Part shown: positions 15,962-18,236 of the stretch, piece by piece
How positions within the stretch are numbered: position 1 is the stretch's first letter
Layout: every line of letters begins with the position of its first letter
From: Fimenecus sp045611635
GTDB lineage: Bacteria; Bacillota; Clostridia; Oscillospirales; Acutalibacteraceae
Reading direction: 5' to 3'
NCBI GenBank assembly: GCA_045611635.1
Contig: JAZKXL010000057.1
Coordinates: 1 to 18,236 of the forward strand
DNA: 18,236 bases
The notes under the pieces: model-generated
Seen by the model: only the letters and a program-made list of their open reading frames with translations
The model's database searches: none
Told to the model about the DNA's origin: nothing
Made by a program: the position numbers and the translations under genes

Positions 15962-16869
15962 ATTTGCCCCTCCGTATATGACACAAAAATTTCATTAAGA
16001 GTCGGCTCTTTAACAGTAAATCCGTTAATTAAATTGCCAATTTGTGAAAGCACTTCCATAAGTTTATCCTTGAAGTTTTCATCAATAAGGGTGACTGTGA
16101 CTCTTTCTTCCTCAACTGTAACTCGCTTAACAAATTCGAAGTTTGAAGCGTCTAAATAATTAGAAACTTCTTGAACATTGTCGGTTGCGATTTCAATAAC
16201 ATTTCTTGCATAACTGCGTTTAATATCTTTGATTCCACCACCAAGCACAATTTTGCCACCATTAAGAATAAGAATTTCATTGCAAAACTCTTCAATATAA
16301 TTCATTTGATGGCTCGAGAAAAGTACAAGTTTACCTTTGGCAATTAAATCCTTAACTAAATCTTTAAGAAGTGCCGCATTTACAGGGTCAAGTCCTGAAA
16401 ATGGCTCATCAAGTATTACAATGTCGGGGTTTGCAATAAGTGTAGCAATAAGCTGCACCTTTTGTTGATTTCCCTTTGAGAGTGTATCAAGACGACGATT
16501 TTTGTACTCCTCAATTTCAAGACTCTTAAAAAGTGAGTTTGCGTTGTCTATAGCGGTTTTCTTGTCAATTCCTTGAAGTGCGGCAAAATAGATTAATTGT
16601 TCCATAATCTTTTTTTTAGGGTAAAGGCCTCTTTCTTCTGGCAAATATCCAATTTTAATGCTTTGCTCACGAATTGGTTTACCATCAAGCAAAACAGTTC
16701 CGCTATCGGCACCAAAAACGTCCATAATAATACGAATGAGTGTAGTTTTGCCAGCACCATTTCGCCCCAAAACACCGACTGCTTTGCCACTTTCAGCGGA
16801 AAAGGATATGCCCTTAAGCACTAATTTTTCACCAAAGCTTTTTGTGATGTCATTTACTGTTAAAATCAT
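15958..16869 (-). CDS. ABC exporter ATP-binding protein (YhaQ/NatA-like, COG4152 type)
   Basis: The 303-aa protein has a complete nucleotide-binding domain: Walker A G35-RNGAGK-T42, signature L130-SKGNQQ, Walker B VILD154-E155 and switch H187 (SSHQ). The stretch YLPEERGLYPKKKIMEQLIY (75-94) is typical of the YhaQ/NatA group, and the C-terminal 80 residues match the DUF4162 extension of that group. It drives the permease encoded immediately downstream, with overlapping stop and start codons. The ATG follows AGGTGAT. Upstream on the minus strand is a TGTTAAAAT extended -10 box but only a weak -35 box. I give no symbol because NatA and YhaQ cannot be separated by eye. Confidence 0.92.
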   Translation of the reverse strand: MILTVNDITKSFGEKLVLKGISFSAESGKAVGVLGRNGAGKTTLIRIIMDVFGADSGTVLLDGKPIREQSIKIGYLPEERGLYPKKKIMEQLIYFAALQGIDKKTAIDNANSLFKSLEIEEYKNRRLDTLSKGNQQKVQLIATLIANPDIVILDEPFSGLDPVNAALLKDLVKDLIAKGKLVLFSSHQMNYIEEFCNEILILNGGKIVLGGGIKDIKRSYARNVIEIATDNVQEVSNYLDASNFEFVKRVTVEEERVTVTLIDENFKDKLMEVLSQIGNLINGFTVKEPTLNEIFVSYTEGQI

Positions 16870-16891
16870 AATTTATCACCTAAATTTATTT

Positions 16892-16903
16892 TAACATAGT
16901 TAT
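16892..16903 (-). promoter_or_regulatory. Likely -10 region of the ABC exporter promoter
   Basis: On the minus strand TATGTTAAAAT is an extended -10 element (TGn plus TAAAAT) about 25 bp before the ATPase start codon. No good -35 box is seen at the right distance, which is common for extended -10 promoters. Confidence 0.4.
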
Positions 16904-16967
16904 TCAAAAAGTAAAATGAATTTTTTGTAAGAATTTTGTAATAATTATTAAATAGTTGTAATTTTTA

Positions 16968-16995
16968 TTGAAAAAATTTTTATTTACTATATAAT
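16968..16995 (+). promoter_or_regulatory. Promoter of the GT8-TVP38 operon
   Basis: TTGAAA (16968-16973), a 16-bp spacer and TATAAT (16990-16995). The leader to the chosen TTG start is about 65 nt and contains GTGCA and TGCAC arms that could form a weak hairpin (about 17012-17033). Confidence 0.65.
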
Positions 16996-17068
16996 TAGAA
17001 TGTTAGATTTTGTGCATTTGTGGTTATGTGCACAGGGGCTTGATTAACTTATGCTAGAAGGTGCTTTT

Positions 17069-17854
17069 TTGAACTTACTTGTCACATTAGATTCAAGTTA
17101 TGTTTTTGCCTTATGTGTTTTGTTGCGTTCTATAAAAGCAACAAATCCTAATACAAAGTTCGATATTTATGTTGCGCATTCTTCACTTACTGAAGATGAT
17201 TTTAAAAAGATTGATGAAAATATAAATGAGAATATAACGATACATTCGGTGGTTGTTGATGAAAACGTTTTTGATAAAGCACCTAAGCTTTCAAGAATAA
17301 GTAAAGAAACATATTACCGATTGCTTTTGGCAGACATTTTACCGGAACATGTTGATAGGGTGTTGTATATAGACCCTGACACAGTTGTTATCAATCCTTT
17401 AGATGAATTTTACAATATGGATTTATGTGGAAAGATTATAGCTGCAACACCGCACACATATGGTGTGGTTGAACTTACAAACTTTATTCGACTTGGCTTG
17501 AAGCCGGATGGTCACTACGTCAATGCAGGTGTTCTTTTGATAGATGTTAACGCTTGGCGAAAAACAATTACAACATCAGAGATTATTGATTTTGTGTCCA
17601 AAAATATAAAAAAATTAAAATTAAGTGACCAAGATGCAATAAATATGATTTTTGAGGGTAAGATTTTATTTGCGGATGAGCGTAAATATAACCTTGATGA
17701 AAAGACTTATACCCATTACTCTTATTATAAAAAAATTGATATGGATTGGGTTGAAAAAAATACTGTTATAGTGCATTTTAATGGTTCTCAAAAACCATGG
17801 AATGTGCAAAAGTATAGGGGTAAACTTGGAGGATATTTTGAAAGGTTTAGATGA
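17069..17854 (+). CDS. GT8-family glycosyltransferase
   Basis: The frame contains an ATG at 17051, but GAAGGTG (17057-17063) is placed for the TTG at 17069. Starting there gives MNLLVTLDSSY, the exact form in which GT8 proteins normally begin, so I chose TTG (261 aa). GT8 enzymes are retaining transferases using UDP-sugars and Mn2+. Here the DxD motif is D102-P-D104 (LYIDPDTVVINP), followed by HYVNAGVLLIDVNAWR (149-164), D187-Q-D in the acceptor/helix region, and the C-terminal H236-FNGS-KPW motif that closes the active site. There is no membrane segment. The donor and acceptor are unknown; related enzymes add glucose or galactose to lipopolysaccharide, teichoic acid or glycoproteins. The downstream membrane-protein gene overlaps it by 17 bp. 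Confidence 0.9.
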   Translation: MNLLVTLDSSYVFALCVLLRSIKATNPNTKFDIYVAHSSLTEDDFKKIDENINENITIHSVVVDENVFDKAPKLSRISKETYYRLLLADILPEHVDRVLYIDPDTVVINPLDEFYNMDLCGKIIAATPHTYGVVELTNFIRLGLKPDGHYVNAGVLLIDVNAWRKTITTSEIIDFVSKNIKKLKLSDQDAINMIFEGKILFADERKYNLDEKTYTHYSYYKKIDMDWVEKNTVIVHFNGSQKPWNVQKYRGKLGGYFERFR

Positions 17855-18236
17855 TATAAAAGGCAAAATCTTAAGAAAAGATGTCCCAAAAGCAATTAAA
17901 GTACAAAGAATAATAGCAATTATTGTAGTGCTTGTAATTGCAGGTGCGTTTGCATTTGCATACATAAGATATGGCGGAACAATATATAAAACTTTTTGTG
18001 ATAAAGATAATTTACAAGCATTCTTAGCACAGTTTGAAGGGCTTGATAAGCTTGTTTTTGTTGCCATACGTGCATTTCAAACAGTAGTTAAAATTATACC
18101 TGCCGAGCCACTTGAAATAGCGTCAGGTGCATTTTATGGTACTGTTGGGGGAATGCTGCTGTGCTTACTTGGTTCTTTTATTGGGGGCTTAATAATTATC
18201 TTAATAACAAGAAAAATTGGTAGAAAAGTTATAAAC
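17838..18236 (+). CDS. TVP38/TMEM64-family membrane protein (3' end outside the window)
   Basis: A TTG start at 17838, 5 nt after GGAGG (17828-17832), opens a frame that stays open to the window edge (133 codons). It overlaps the GT8 gene by 17 bp, and no ATG lies in frame nearby. The N-terminus is basic, a membrane helix follows at about 22-40 (RIIAIIVVLVIAGAFAFAYI), and then comes the family hallmark FQTVVKIIPAEPLEIASGAF with GTVGGMLLCLLGSFIGG (about 85-122), as in SNARE-associated/VTT-domain proteins. TVP38-like proteins belong to the wider DedA superfamily, some members of which move lipid carriers across membranes. A link with the glycosyltransferase on a lipid-linked sugar is plausible but inferred. 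Confidence 0.85.
   Translation, partial: MKGLDDIKGKILRKDVPKAIKVQRIIAIIVVLVIAGAFAFAYIRYGGTIYKTFCDKDNLQAFLAQFEGLDKLVFVAIRAFQTVVKIIPAEPLEIASGAFYGTVGGMLLCLLGSFIGGLIIILITRKIGRKVIN

Noticed and set aside
14726..16869. Naming the ABC exporter natAB (sodium efflux)
   Set aside because: The ATPase is equally like YhaQ and substrate cannot be read from sequence.
17666..18067. 133-codon minus-strand frame across the GT8/TVP38 junction
   Set aside because: It is antisense to two recognisable overlapping genes and has no promoter or ribosome binding site; the hydrophobic look mirrors the membrane helix on the plus strand.

Overview
The window looks like chromosomal DNA of a low-GC, Gram-positive, Clostridia-type member of the Firmicutes (Bacillota). 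The grounds are AT-rich DNA, strong GGAGG-type ribosome binding sites, rare TTG starts, a SpoVT-like fragment, a yybP-ykoY (Mn2+) riboswitch, and Firmicute-style PiT/DUF47, SbcCD and GH38-like (DUF5054) genes. No rRNA, tRNA, CRISPR array, transposase or phage gene was seen.

Region 1 (1-3790) has an accessory character. It starts with a protein that enters from the left edge and joins a HIRAN domain, one membrane helix and about 7.5 RCC1-like propeller repeats. A terminator follows, then a short SpoVT N-terminal stub that runs into a GC-rich, strongly folded block. Next is a two-gene operon with its own promoter: a 258-aa protein with ADP-ribosyltransferase-like motifs (FHGT, later FYIT) and a 335-aa protein of unknown function. 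This pair is the best candidate here for an undescribed toxin or defence system. A bidirectional terminator closes the region.

Region 2 (3803-9790, minus strand) is one operon read right to left: a DUF5054/GH38-like glycosidase, sbcD and sbcC. SbcD and sbcC overlap by 4 bp. The promoter has near-consensus boxes 18 bp apart, with an inverted repeat filling the spacer, so it looks regulated.

Region 3 (9794-11628, minus strand) is a PiT-family phosphate transporter followed by its DUF47/PhoU-like partner, with a promoter and a terminator. Divergent from it (11679-14610, plus strand), a promoter drives a Mn2+ riboswitch with an intrinsic terminator, then a P2A-type cation ATPase. The riboswitch argues that this pump exports Mn2+ and is switched on by excess Mn2+.

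Region 4 (14726-16900, minus strand) is an ABC exporter: an ATPase and an ABC-2 permease overlapping by 4 bp. A possible 11-codon ORF with a good ribosome binding site lies between the ATPase terminator and this operon.

Region 5 (16968-18236, plus strand) is a GT8 glycosyltransferase that probably starts at TTG, overlapped by a TVP38/TMEM64-family membrane protein that also starts at TTG and leaves the window at the right edge.
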